This document shows positions 43,701-51,885 of a stretch of 64,000 nt of DNA, one piece after another. A program made the translations under genes and the position numbers. The notes below the pieces were generated by a model that ran no database searches, was not told where the DNA came from, and worked only from the letters and a program-made list of their open reading frames with translations. Source of the stretch: Owenweeksia sp048267305 (GTDB taxonomy: Bacteria > Bacteroidota > Bacteroidia > Flavobacteriales > Schleiferiaceae). The number at the start of each line of letters is the position of its first letter. Position 1 is the stretch's first letter. The stretch covers positions 1 through 64,000 of the forward strand of contig JBLWXT010000018.1 of NCBI GenBank assembly GCA_048267305.1, read 5' to 3'.

Positions 43701-43967
43701 CATCATAACTGCCAGGCCCAAGCCAAAAGTCAATAATGACAGAATTTTTTGGGGAATGCCCCAAACCTTTTGGTTTTCTGCCTGAAGTGTGGCAAAGGCA
43801 CCTCCCGCCAAAAGAAAGGCTAAGGCCGTATTCCATTTCATGCTTTCGAAGCCTGGCAATATTCTGATGAGTGCATCGACTCGGGTGAGCCAACCAATCA
43901 TTACCGCCAGAGCCACTAGCATCACAAAAAATGATACCGCCAAAGACGTTTTTTTCTTTAATGTCAT
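40752..43967 (-). CDS. Multi-PAS membrane sensor histidine kinase
   Basis: Large sensor kinase of 1071 aa from MTLKKKTSLAVSFF; the reading to 44039 adds 24 non-homologous residues. The N-terminal 285 residues contain about eight hydrophobic helices, an unusual membrane sensor module. A coiled coil (about 285-320) leads to four PAS domains (about 320-435, 440-555, 560-680, 685-805), several with PAC motifs. HisKA has SHNLRSPVSNLLMLLN, and the ATPase NLLSNTLKYRS, DNGLGI and GVGLYLTK. It overlaps the response regulator by four bases. Signals sensed are not clear. Confidence 0.9.
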   Translation of the reverse strand: MTLKKKTSLAVSFFVMLVALAVMIGWLTRVDALIRILPGFESMKWNTALAFLLAGGAFATLQAENQKVWGIPQKILSLLTFGLGLAVMMQYITGNDYGIDEFFVEDYGARIDHGPYPGRMSFSTALCFSLIGISFILIRARQYVFQFIGQFFFHLITAITLVAILGYAYDIPSLHKLSFIVSMALHTAVAFFLLSAIASFYNYNMGLGGLFLGKRVGNVMARRLFPYLAVSLVFMGYVGIWSLRLDWFGAQFGVAIFVITFLFIGLFLIWMTAKSLNMIDKQRQKAEESIHALNRKLELKVKSRTTALEEVSNRLKQATSATRIGIWEYKGDENILKLDDTTKVLHGFEEADSEMSIHDFLQSVCSEDREEVSSIINGAISENDKLDINYRVSHPDTGLRYLRSRAAVRRGTGNSSIQFIGTVWDVTDEKLAELELTKSNERNKIFVAQAPNALAMFDKDMRYMAASKKWIDDYGLEGRDIIGKSHYEVFPEIGEDWKKTHQECLAGSIDKCDEGKFERENGTVQYLKWEVRPWYLSEDEIGGLLMYTEDITHYKEREIAQRRTEQILATTSEAARIGTWEVNLINQEVTWSPVTREIHGVDMDYIPDLTTGINFYREGESRDTITRLVNKSIEDGKTYDVELQIVTAQGEPKWVRVIGQAELDNGKCERLYGVFQDIDAKRRTQQELQSVNRELKAILDSSTHVSIISTDLEGVITHFNKGAETLLGYKQEELVNKSSAGVLHLREEVEARGDELTEKFGREIRGFDVFVEYARQGRFENRQWTYIRKDGTSFPIQLSVTAIWGTEGELTGFLGIATDISEIKEKEKKINQAKFELEALTGRLSGQNTQLANFAHITSHNLRSPVSNLLMLLNMYKDSAYDSVEKEVLFGKFEGVIHHLSDTLNDLMQALQIQEDVNKEREWVSFESVFNKTVSMLEGDIINSEASIKADFSQAEKVHYNKGYLESIFLNLLSNTLKYRSPDRLPEILVTTKVENGSTVLSVKDNGLGINLKRHGAKLFGLHKTFHRHSEAKGVGLYLTKTQVETMGGEITATSEVNKGTEFTVNFNKAV

Positions 43968-44299
43968 TATACTGTAATTGGAGTGATAAATAAAGTGTTC
44001 AAAAAAATTAAAAATAATCCTTAATCCCATGCATAACACCTTACATAATTAAGAAGTTTAAAATCAGTATCATAGATAGGCAAATCTATAGTTTCGTTTT
44101 ACTGCAGTTGATTAACAATCAAGCAATAGCCTTAGAATAACTATTCAAAATATTGGTATTCAACAACTTTAAAAAATGAAGTGTTCCCCTACATCTAAAA
44201 TTTAACCCTTTGTTTATTACAACAAAATGCCTCTTATAAACAGCTTAATGCAAGTTGTAATAAGAGGCATCAATGTTATGGGTAATAAGACTCTTCAGC
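43968..44299. other. Intergenic region upstream of the multi-PAS kinase
   Basis: A 332-base AT-rich gap. It holds a -7 element for the kinase (TAGATTTG, 44088-44081, reverse strand), giving a leader near 105 bases with no clear -33, and the long hairpin that ends rhlE (44227-44270). No ORF seen. Confidence 0.5.
44227..44270 (-). terminator. Terminator of rhlE
   Basis: Arms ATGCCTCTTAT and ATAAGAGGCAT enclose a second stem (ACAGCTT with AAGTTGT, one G-T pair). On the reverse strand it is followed by TTTTGTTG. It lies 30 bases past the rhlE stop. Confidence 0.7.
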
Positions 44300-45526
44300 C
44301 TACCTTCTTCTTTTGTTGTTTCCACCGGAAGTTCTTGGCCTTGCTTTTCCCGATCTATTGTTTCTCAAATCGGGCTTTGCACCTTCGGGTTTTTCGCTAG
44401 GCTCAAATCCTTCAATAACCTCGTTGGGCAATCGCTGTCCCAATAGTCGTTCAATACCTCTAACATATGCCACCTCATCTTCGGACACAAGAGATATGGC
44501 CTCACCACTGGCTCCTGCCCTGCCTGTACGGCCGATACGGTGTACGTAATCTTCCGGTACATTGGGCAGTTCAAAGTTAATAACGTGTGGTAGCAAAGGG
44601 ATATCAAGGCCACGGGCGGCAATATCGGTTGCCACCAAAACCCTTATGGTTCCCTTCTTAAAACCATCCAATGTTTTAGTACGGTGATTTTGACTTTTAT
44701 TACCATGAATTGCAGCCGAGGAAATACCATTTTTTTCGAGCTTTTCGCTAAGGCGGTTGGCTCCGTGTTTGGTTCTGGTAAATATTAATACCTGCTGCCA
44801 GTTACCTTCGGAAATAAGCTTTACCGTAAGGGCTGGTTTACGCGCTTTATCCACGTGATACACTAGCTGATCCACCTTTTCGGCTGTGGTGTTTTCCGGA
44901 GTAGCTTCCACTGTTGCCGGATTGTTGAGAAAACTCCCCGCCAGTTTTTTAATATCCTTAGAGAAAGTGGCCGAAAACAAAAGATTTTGGCGCTTGGCAG
45001 GTATCAGGCTGATAATTTTCCTGATATCACGTAAAAAGCCCATGTCCAACATGCGATCAGCCTCATCCAAAACCAGTATTTCAATATTGGATAATGAAAG
45101 TAATCGCTGATTGTGTAAATCCAAAAGACGTCCGGGCGTTGCTACAAGTATATCAACTCCGTTTCTAAGCGCATTTACCTGAGGGTTTTGATTTACTCCT
45201 CCAAAAATCACCAATGACTTGATATCCATAAAAACACTGTAAGTTTTTACATCTTCAAGCACCTGAGCGGCAAGTTCGCGGGTTGGAGTTAATATGAGGG
45301 CCCTGATAGGACGGTTGCGCAATTGCTTACCCTGATTCAAAATCTGAAGCATGGGCAGGGTAAATCCCGCTGTTTTACCAGTGCCCGTTTGAGCAGAAGC
45401 TAAAATATCCCTTCTTTCTAAAATGTATGGAATCGCCTTTTCCTGAATAGGGGTTGGCGTATCGTATCCTTTTTTGCTAATAGCTTTTAGCAGGGCATCA
45501 GAAAGCCCTAAATCGTTAAATGACAT
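44300..45526 (-). CDS. rhlE: DEAD-box RNA helicase RhlE-like
   Basis: ATP-dependent RNA helicase, 408 aa, of the DEAD-box family. Motifs: Q (TPIQEKAIP), I (ASAQTGTGKT), Ia (PTRELAAQ), Ib (TPGRL), II (VLDEADRMLD), III (FSATFS), V (DIAARGLD) and VI (HRIGRTGRAG). A basic tail of about 30 residues (RNNRSGKARPRTSGG) suits RNA binding. Involved in RNA structure remodelling, ribosome assembly or cold growth. It has a consensus promoter and a 130-base leader with a hairpin. Confidence 0.94.
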   Translation of the reverse strand: MSFNDLGLSDALLKAISKKGYDTPTPIQEKAIPYILERRDILASAQTGTGKTAGFTLPMLQILNQGKQLRNRPIRALILTPTRELAAQVLEDVKTYSVFMDIKSLVIFGGVNQNPQVNALRNGVDILVATPGRLLDLHNQRLLSLSNIEILVLDEADRMLDMGFLRDIRKIISLIPAKRQNLLFSATFSKDIKKLAGSFLNNPATVEATPENTTAEKVDQLVYHVDKARKPALTVKLISEGNWQQVLIFTRTKHGANRLSEKLEKNGISSAAIHGNKSQNHRTKTLDGFKKGTIRVLVATDIAARGLDIPLLPHVINFELPNVPEDYVHRIGRTGRAGASGEAISLVSEDEVAYVRGIERLLGQRLPNEVIEGFEPSEKPEGAKPDLRNNRSGKARPRTSGGNNKRRR

Positions 45527-45695
45527 ATAAATTGTTTAAGAAACCGCGACTTAGAAATGTCGCACACCGGGGCATGAATTTGTACGCGGCTCCACCTGAA
45601 ATTGAAAATTAATGTTACAGATGAAATGACAATTTTTTTGAAAACGTCATTTCTGGGTGTGGCTGCAAAGGTAGGTCTAATTGAAATAGCAGCAA
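45527..45695 (-). promoter_or_regulatory. Promoter and structured leader of rhlE
   Basis: On the reverse strand, TTG (45695-45693) and TACCTTTG (45673-45666) have a 19-base spacer, a textbook Bacteroidota promoter. The message would begin near 45659 and carry a 5' leader of about 130 bases. The leader starts with a hairpin made by GAAATGAC/GTCATTTC (45623-45653, loop of 15 bases). A long structured leader on an RNA helicase mRNA recalls cold-inducible, self-regulated helicases, but this is inference. Confidence 0.65.
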
Positions 45696-45715
45696 TCCAC
45701 CCTCTGCTTTTAATC

Positions 45716-45746
45716 AATACTGCCCCACTTTTGGCAGGGCAGTATT
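45716..45746 (-). terminator. Hairpin after the His-rich lipoprotein gene
   Basis: Arms AATACTGCCC and GGGCAGTATT with an 11-base loop, 15 bases past the stop. The following T tract is short, so termination strength is doubtful. Confidence 0.55.
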
Positions 45747-45761
45747 TAAAACAAAGCTCTG

Positions 45762-45956
45762 TTAATGGCTGTGTTCTGTAGAATCACCATCATGATCGTG
45801 GTCTGTGTGCTCATGATCGTGATCATCGGATTCAGCATCATGCTCATGATGCTCGTGTGTTGTATCGCCTTCTCCACCCGAAGAAGCCGGTGGATTACAG
45901 GAAGTAATTCCGGCAACAAAAAGTAATGAAGCGGCAAATAAAAAGACTTTTTTCAT
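45762..45956 (-). CDS. Small histidine-rich lipoprotein
   Basis: 64-residue lipoprotein; the signal peptide ends in GITSC (Cys20), so only about 44 residues are mature. These hold 11 His with many Asp/Glu and no aromatic residue, in a THEHHEHD...HDHEHTDHDHD pattern. Such a chain binds divalent metals (Zn, Ni, Cu) and probably acts as an envelope metal buffer or delivery chain; that role is inferred. It is a single gene with its own hairpin, next to rhlE but not obviously linked to it. Overlapping frame ORFs here are shadows. Confidence 0.8.
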   Translation of the reverse strand: MKKVFLFAASLLFVAGITSCNPPASSGGEGDTTHEHHEHDAESDDHDHEHTDHDHDGDSTEHSH

Positions 45957-46327
45957 TGTGTAATTTTAAGACATTTATCAGTTAGGGTATTACAAAAGCC
46001 TAAAATAATAAAAGCGGTTTAAGTATATCCATTAGCTGTTGGCACATAGCAAGGAAATTAGTTTTCATAGACCTCTGCTGGTGAAAACTTTGAATATCCT
46101 CTACTTATGATATTGCGGCCTTATTGTTATGAATTCCGAAATCACTGCCCTTTGCCCCGAAATTATTAAACAGGCCTCAGAAAGGCTTTCAACTGCTAAT
46201 AAAAATCAAAGGGGTGATAAATAAAAAGTAAAATATGTGCATAGGCGTAATACAATATGTAATTTCGGATACGCTTATACTTGCAGTGCCTAAATTACCA
46301 CTCTACCTTTAGTATTGATTACACCCT
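45957..46327. other. Intergenic region upstream of the (p)ppGpp synthetase gene
   Basis: A 371-base gap. It contains a weak 31-codon ORF (46129-46224) without clear ribosome site or family match, and a -7-like TATACTTG around 46270. Nothing else is recognised. Confidence 0.4.
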
Positions 46328-48544
46328 ATGAGTACAGAAACACAGGAACAACTCGAAAACAAAGAGATTACCAGCAGATACCGTACGCTTTTGAGGAGTT
46401 TGCCCGAAAGCACCGATGCTGATGACAGAAAACTGATCCGCAAGGCATTTAACCTTGCCAAGGACGCTCACTCCGAAGTAAGACGCAAATCCGGTGAGCC
46501 CTACATTTTTCATCCTATAGAAGTGGCAACCATAGTAGCAAAGGAGATTGGCCTGGGTCCTGTTTCGGTAGCATCTGCACTTATACACGATGTAGTTGAA
46601 GACAGCGATTATACCCTGGAGGATATAGAGCGACTTTTTGGTGAAGAAATCGCCCGTATCATTGATGGCCTCACAAAGATATCCGGTGTTTTTGATCAAA
46701 ACATATCTATGCAGGCCGAAAACTTCCGTAAAATGTTGCTCACCATTTCTGACGATATCAGGGTGATCATCATTAAGCTGGCAGACAGGCTCCACAACAT
46801 GCGAACCATGGAATCCATGCCGCAGCATAAACAACTGAAAATTGCCTCCGAAACACTCTACCTATATGCCCCTCTTGCGCACCGCATAGGTTTGTACAAC
46901 ATCAAAACCGAGCTTGAGGATTTATCCTTAAAATATACAGAGCCCGAAGTTTATAGAGACATTGCCCTGAAACTAAAAACCAGCAAGGCAGGGGAAATTA
47001 AATATCTGAAAAAATTCTCGGCCAAAATAAAGGAAGAGCTGAAGAAAGAGGGCTTTAAATTTACCATTAAGGAAAGAACCAAATCCATATTCAGCATTCG
47101 TAAAAAAATGGTAAATCAGGGAATTGGGTTTGATGAGATCTATGACAAATTCGCCATCCGAATAATTCTGGATTCTAAACCGGAACGTGAAAAAGCCGAT
47201 GCATGGAGAGTTTACTCTATTGTAACAGACTTTTACAGACCTAGTCCTGACAGACTTAGGGATTGGATTTCATCACCCAGAGCCAATGGGTACGAATCAC
47301 TGCATACTACCGTAATGGGCTCGGATGGCCACTGGGTAGAAGTGCAAATACGCAGTGAACGCATGGATGAAATTGCTGAGAAAGGCTATGCCGCCCACTG
47401 GAAATACAAAGAAGACGCAAGTGGAACAAACAAGCTCGATTTGTGGATTGCCAAAATCCGCGATATGCTGGAGAACAACGAAGGTTCTGCCCTGGAGTTT
47501 GTTGACGACTTTAAACTCAACCTCTTTGGAGAGGAGATTTACCTCTTTACTCCAAAAGGAGATTTAAAAATTTTACCTGCAGGTGCCACTCCTCTTGATT
47601 TTGCTTTCGACATTCATACCGATGTAGGGCTTAAAACCCTTGGTGCCAAGGTAAATGGACGTTTGGTTCCGCTTAATTACAAACTCCGCAGTGGAGATCA
47701 AATTGAGATAATTACTTCCTTAAAGCAAAAACCAAAGGAAGACTGGCTAAACTATGTGGTTACGGCCAAGGCCAAGTCTAATATCAAATCAGAACTAAAA
47801 TCAGAGCAAAAGGAAATTGCTGAAGAAGGTAAGGTGGTCCTCAAGCGTAAGCTCAATTACATAAAGCTGAAAGTGTCTGATAGCCTTATAAACCAAATGG
47901 TTAAGTACTTTGGCTTGAAAAATTCCAGCGAACTTTACTATAAGGTTGGAATGAAGATTATTGACAATAACCAGCTGAAGGAATTTATGCGTGACCAACA
48001 GCAGGGCTTCTATTCCAAGCTGAAAAATCGCATTTTAGGAACGAATAAAAAGGAGGTTAAAAAACCCGAAATAGCCGAAAACACAGGAAAAAAAATACTT
48101 GTGTTTGGCAATGAGGAAACCGAATTGGAATACAAACTGGCCAAGTGCTGCAACCCTATTCCCGGGGATGATGTATTTGGATATATTACCTCCAACGAAG
48201 GAACCAAGGTACACCGAAACAACTGCCCCAATGCCATTTACCTTCAGTCTAACCATGCCGGCCGACTCATAAAGGCCAAATGGGTGAGCACCGAGCAATC
48301 TACCTTTACCACGGTACTTATCATTAAGGGTATTGATACTGTTGGTTTGGTAAATAAGGTTACCCAGATAATCTCCAATGACCTGCATGTAAACATCAGA
48401 AGCATCAACATTTCAGGTGATGAAGGAATATTTGAAGGGCAAATAACTGTTGTGGTTACCGATCAAACCCACCTCAACAAGGTTATTGATAAGCTAAAAC
48501 AAGTGGAGGGTGTAACCTCTGTAGAAAGGCGTTATGCAGGTTAA
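46328..48544 (+). CDS. spoT: Bifunctional (p)ppGpp synthetase/hydrolase (RelA/SpoT)
   Basis: 738-residue RSH enzyme that makes and degrades (p)ppGpp, the stringent-response alarmone. Hydrolase HD motif: YIFHPIEVATI and ALIHDVVEDSDYT, both metal-ligand histidines and the Asp present, so hydrolysis should work. Synthetase: TKSIFSIRKKM, FAIRIIL and RANGYESLHTTVMG. A TGS domain (about 400-460, LFTPKGDLKILPAGATPLDFAF), a Cys-containing zinc region (CCNPIPGDDV) and a C-terminal ACT domain (from about 660) complete it. It is the usual single RSH enzyme of Bacteroidota, placed just before a Fur regulator. Confidence 0.96.
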   Translation: MSTETQEQLENKEITSRYRTLLRSLPESTDADDRKLIRKAFNLAKDAHSEVRRKSGEPYIFHPIEVATIVAKEIGLGPVSVASALIHDVVEDSDYTLEDIERLFGEEIARIIDGLTKISGVFDQNISMQAENFRKMLLTISDDIRVIIIKLADRLHNMRTMESMPQHKQLKIASETLYLYAPLAHRIGLYNIKTELEDLSLKYTEPEVYRDIALKLKTSKAGEIKYLKKFSAKIKEELKKEGFKFTIKERTKSIFSIRKKMVNQGIGFDEIYDKFAIRIILDSKPEREKADAWRVYSIVTDFYRPSPDRLRDWISSPRANGYESLHTTVMGSDGHWVEVQIRSERMDEIAEKGYAAHWKYKEDASGTNKLDLWIAKIRDMLENNEGSALEFVDDFKLNLFGEEIYLFTPKGDLKILPAGATPLDFAFDIHTDVGLKTLGAKVNGRLVPLNYKLRSGDQIEIITSLKQKPKEDWLNYVVTAKAKSNIKSELKSEQKEIAEEGKVVLKRKLNYIKLKVSDSLINQMVKYFGLKNSSELYYKVGMKIIDNNQLKEFMRDQQQGFYSKLKNRILGTNKKEVKKPEIAENTGKKILVFGNEETELEYKLAKCCNPIPGDDVFGYITSNEGTKVHRNNCPNAIYLQSNHAGRLIKAKWVSTEQSTFTTVLIIKGIDTVGLVNKVTQIISNDLHVNIRSINISGDEGIFEGQITVVVTDQTHLNKVIDKLKQVEGVTSVERRYAG

Positions 48545-48576
48545 ATATTTGTAACTTCGCCACCTTTGAAAATGGG

Positions 48577-49032
48577 ATGATAGGAGACAAGGATTTTGAC
48601 ATTGTAAAGAAGACGTTCACCGAATATCTTGAGGCGAATAAGCAACGGAAAACTCCGGAGCGTTACGCTATTCTTGAGGAGATCTATAAACACGATGAAC
48701 ACTTTGACATTGAGTCACTTTACATCTTGATGAAAAACAAGAATTACCGTGTAAGCCGTGCTACACTCTACAATACCATAGAGCTACTCTTGGATTGCAA
48801 GTTGGTACGTAAACACCAGTTTGGTCAAAATCAGAGTTACTACGAAAAGTCTTATTACAACAAACAACACGATCATATCATACTTACCGATACCGGTGAG
48901 GTATTGGAATTTTGCGATCCGCGCATACAGCAGATTAAAAATACTGTGGCGGAGGTTTTTGGGATTGATATTACCACCCATTCTCTTTACCTATATGGTA
49001 CGCGCAACAAAGAATTACAAAAGAAATCATAG
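48577..49032 (+). CDS. Fur family transcriptional regulator
   Basis: 151-residue winged-helix metal regulator of the Fur/PerR/Zur family. It has the N-terminal winged helix (RKTPERYAILEEIYKHDEHFDIESLYILMKN and YRVSRATLYNTIELLLDCKLV) and C-terminal metal residues (YNKQHDHIILTDTGEVLEF). The CxxC zinc motifs of many Fur proteins are absent; one Cys is in CDPRIQ. Whether it senses iron, zinc or peroxide cannot be told. It starts 32 bases after the RSH gene and 41 bases before purA. Confidence 0.92.
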   Translation: MIGDKDFDIVKKTFTEYLEANKQRKTPERYAILEEIYKHDEHFDIESLYILMKNKNYRVSRATLYNTIELLLDCKLVRKHQFGQNQSYYEKSYYNKQHDHIILTDTGEVLEFCDPRIQQIKNTVAEVFGIDITTHSLYLYGTRNKELQKKS

Positions 49033-49073
49033 GATTTATCAGAATCAAAATTTAAATAAAAACGGCTATTCAG

Positions 49074-50360
49074 ATGGCAGTAGATGTATTATTGGGTTTA
49101 CAGTGGGGCGATGAAGGAAAAGGTAAGATTGTAGATGTTCTTACCAGAAACTATGACATTATCGCCCGTTTTCAGGGAGGACCCAATGCTGGGCACACAT
49201 TAGAGTTTGAAGGACATAAGCATGTTCTTCACACCATTCCTTCAGGCGTTTTTCATGCCGATAGTTCCAATATTATCGGAAACGGTGTGGTTATCGATCC
49301 CGTGATCTTCCGCAAGGAAATTGAAAATTTACTGCCTCACGGGGTAAAGGTCAATGAGGTACTTATGATTTCCCGTAAGGCTCATTTGATTTTACCATCT
49401 CACCGCCTTCTCGATGCCGCATCTGAAGCTGCAAAGGGTAAAAATAAAATCGGATCCACCCTTAAGGGGATTGGCCCAACCTATATGGACAAAACCGGCA
49501 GAAACGGTTTACGTGTAGGTGATATTGAGCAGGATGACTTTAAGGAGCGCTACGACCATTTGGTGAGCAAACACAAGCAAATTTTAAGTCAGTATACTGA
49601 TTTTGAGTACAATCTTGACGAACTGGAAGGCCCGTGGTTTGAAGCCATTGAATTCCTAAAAGGGATGAACCTTATAGACTCTGAACACTACATTCATCAG
49701 GCATTGCGAAATGGAAAATCCATACTTGCCGAAGGTGCACAGGGTTCGTTACTCGATATCGACTTTGGAAGTTATCCATTTGTAACATCTTCTACCACTA
49801 CCTGCGCAGGAAGCTGCACAGGACTGGGAATTGCTCCCAATAAAATTCGCAATGTGTACGGAATTTTCAAGGCCTATTGTACCCGTGTGGGTAGCGGCCC
49901 CTTCCCTACTGAATTGTTTGACGAAACTGGCGATGAACTCCGCAAAAACGGACATGAATTTGGTGCTACCACAGGTCGACCGCGCAGATGTGGCTGGTTG
50001 GATTTACCGGCTTTGAAATATGCCATTGACATCAACGGAGTAACCAATCTCATTATGATGAAAAGTGATGTACTAAGCGGAATGGACACCATTAAGGTTT
50101 GTACCGCTTATCGCTACAAAGGCACAGAAATTGATTACCTGCCGTACCGCACTGATGAAGACCTCGTTGAACCCATTTACAAAGAACTTCCGGGCTGGGC
50201 TGAAGACATCACCAAGCTCGAAAATTTTGAAGATGCTCCCAAAAATCTTAAAGACTACGTTTCGTATTTGGAGAAGGAATTGGAAGTGCCTATCACTATT
50301 GTATCTGTGGGGCCCGATCGTAAACAAACCATTAATCTTGGGGATACTACCACGGCTTAA
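49074..50360 (+). CDS. purA: Adenylosuccinate synthetase
   Basis: 428-residue GTP-dependent enzyme joining IMP and aspartate in AMP synthesis. Motifs: LLGLQWGDEGKGKIVDVL (P-loop-like), NAGHTLEFEGHKHVLHTIPSG (catalytic His and IMP site), TTGRPRRCGWLDLPALKYA and GSLLDIDFGSYPFVTSS. Length is standard. The following OstA-like reading frame overlaps its end. Confidence 0.97.
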   Translation: MAVDVLLGLQWGDEGKGKIVDVLTRNYDIIARFQGGPNAGHTLEFEGHKHVLHTIPSGVFHADSSNIIGNGVVIDPVIFRKEIENLLPHGVKVNEVLMISRKAHLILPSHRLLDAASEAAKGKNKIGSTLKGIGPTYMDKTGRNGLRVGDIEQDDFKERYDHLVSKHKQILSQYTDFEYNLDELEGPWFEAIEFLKGMNLIDSEHYIHQALRNGKSILAEGAQGSLLDIDFGSYPFVTSSTTTCAGSCTGLGIAPNKIRNVYGIFKAYCTRVGSGPFPTELFDETGDELRKNGHEFGATTGRPRRCGWLDLPALKYAIDINGVTNLIMMKSDVLSGMDTIKVCTAYRYKGTEIDYLPYRTDEDLVEPIYKELPGWAEDITKLENFEDAPKNLKDYVSYLEKELEVPITIVSVGPDRKQTINLGDTTTA

Positions 50361-51885
50361 GCATTCTATACTTTTCATCTTTCTTCTTGCCCTAACGGGC
50401 CTGGCGGCTCAACCCGGGAAATCCACGGCAACCGTTGAAAAAGGAAAACAGATTACCATAAAAAATGGTGATAAAGCCCATGCTTCGAGGAGCTCAGGCA
50501 AAACACGCATTATTGGTAATGTGATTTTTGAGCATGAAGGAGCCCTAATGTATTGTGATAGTGCCTGGCTGTTTTCCACAGAAAACCGTCTTCAGGCTTT
50601 TCAAAATGTAAGGATCAATCAGGGGGATACTATTTTCCTCTGGGGAGATTACCTTGAATACTCCGGAAATACAAAGCTGGCAAAGGTTACCGGAAAAGTG
50701 GTTCGGCTGAAGGATACCAAGATGGAACTGCTAACAGACCGGGTGGATTATGACCGAAATACCAATTTGGCCTATTATTTTACCGGAGGGGTAATTACCA
50801 ATGACGAGAATAAGCTTACCAGCCAAAAAGGTTTCTACAACTCAAAATCAAAGGAATTTAACTTTAAGGATAGTGTTGTACTCGTAAATCCTAAGTACAC
50901 TATAGAGTCCGATACACTTATCTACAACAGCCTTTCCAGAATATCCTACTTTAAAGGAAAAACAACCATTACCAGTGATAGCAGCTTTATTTACTGTGAA
51001 AATGGACGTTACAATACAGTTACCGACATAGCTCAGTTTCAGAAAAACGCCTATCTCTACAATGAAAACAAATACCTTACGGGAGATAGCCTCTACTACG
51101 AAAAGCATACTGAATTTGGCGAGGCCTTTGGCAACGTAACGGTACATGATACTGTAGATGACTATGTAATTACTGGTGGCTACGGACAGTTTACAGGAGC
51201 AAAGGATAGCACCTTTGTAACTTTAGACCCCATATACAGTGTAAAGCAAGAGCAGGATACTTTACATATCCATGGCGACACACTGTTCTCCACCAAGGTT
51301 AAAGATACCCTTATGGGAGAATATCGTTTGGTAAAGGTTTTTCATAAAGTGAAGTTTTATAAAAAGGATTTACAGGGAAAATGTGACTCTTTGATTTATG
51401 CCGAAAAGGATTCGATTATACGAATGTATCGCGATCCTATTGTGTGGAATGATAGCAGCCAGGTTACCGGTGATACCATTTTTATGACCATACGATCCGA
51501 AAAACTGGATAGCTTAAAGGTTTTTTCCAATGCATTTATTCTTGGCAAGGTTGATGCTTCAAAATCAAACCAGATAAAGGGCCGCAATATGTATGGAAAA
51601 TTTACAGACAATAAGTTGAGTCGCGTTTTTGTAAGTGGAAATGGCCAAACGATTTATTTTCCGAAAGACGATCAAAAGAAATTTATAGGAATGAACCGAG
51701 CCGTATGCAGCAACATACTTATGAAACTCAAAGACAGCCAGGTGAAATCCATTACCTTCCTCACAAAACCTGAGGCCAAGCTCTATCCCATTAGTGAATC
51801 CGGAGGTGAAAACGGACGGTTGGAAGGCCTTTCCCCTCGGTTTTCTGAAAGGCCCAAATCCAAAGCAGAAATATTGATATGGTAA
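50338..51885 (+). CDS. OstA/LptA-like periplasmic protein
   Basis: 515-residue protein of the OstA (LptA/LptD N-terminal) beta-jellyroll family, involved in lipopolysaccharide transport or assembly. No ATG exists near the signal sequence; a TTG at 50338 gives MGILPRLKHSILFIFLLALTGLAAQ, a good signal peptide, and overlaps the purA end by 23 bases. Repeated short strands (NVIFEHEGALMYCDSAWLF, GKVVRLKDTKMELLTDRVDYDR) mark the OstA repeats. In Bacteroidota such proteins are longer than enterobacterial LptA. Its stop overlaps the CAP gene start by seven bases. Confidence 0.8.
   Translation: MGILPRLKHSILFIFLLALTGLAAQPGKSTATVEKGKQITIKNGDKAHASRSSGKTRIIGNVIFEHEGALMYCDSAWLFSTENRLQAFQNVRINQGDTIFLWGDYLEYSGNTKLAKVTGKVVRLKDTKMELLTDRVDYDRNTNLAYYFTGGVITNDENKLTSQKGFYNSKSKEFNFKDSVVLVNPKYTIESDTLIYNSLSRISYFKGKTTITSDSSFIYCENGRYNTVTDIAQFQKNAYLYNENKYLTGDSLYYEKHTEFGEAFGNVTVHDTVDDYVITGGYGQFTGAKDSTFVTLDPIYSVKQEQDTLHIHGDTLFSTKVKDTLMGEYRLVKVFHKVKFYKKDLQGKCDSLIYAEKDSIIRMYRDPIVWNDSSQVTGDTIFMTIRSEKLDSLKVFSNAFILGKVDASKSNQIKGRNMYGKFTDNKLSRVFVSGNGQTIYFPKDDQKKFIGMNRAVCSNILMKLKDSQVKSITFLTKPEAKLYPISESGGENGRLEGLSPRFSERPKSKAEILIW

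Noticed and set aside
43968..44039. First 24 codons of the long kinase frame.
   Set aside because: No similarity; the next methionine gives the standard membrane start.
46129..46224. A 31-codon ORF upstream of the (p)ppGpp synthetase gene.
   Set aside because: No ribosome site, family match or conserved signal peptide; length is within chance for this composition.
50131..50337. Reading of the OstA-like gene from far inside purA.
   Set aside because: The residues match nothing and would bury the signal peptide; the TTG at 50338 explains the N terminus.
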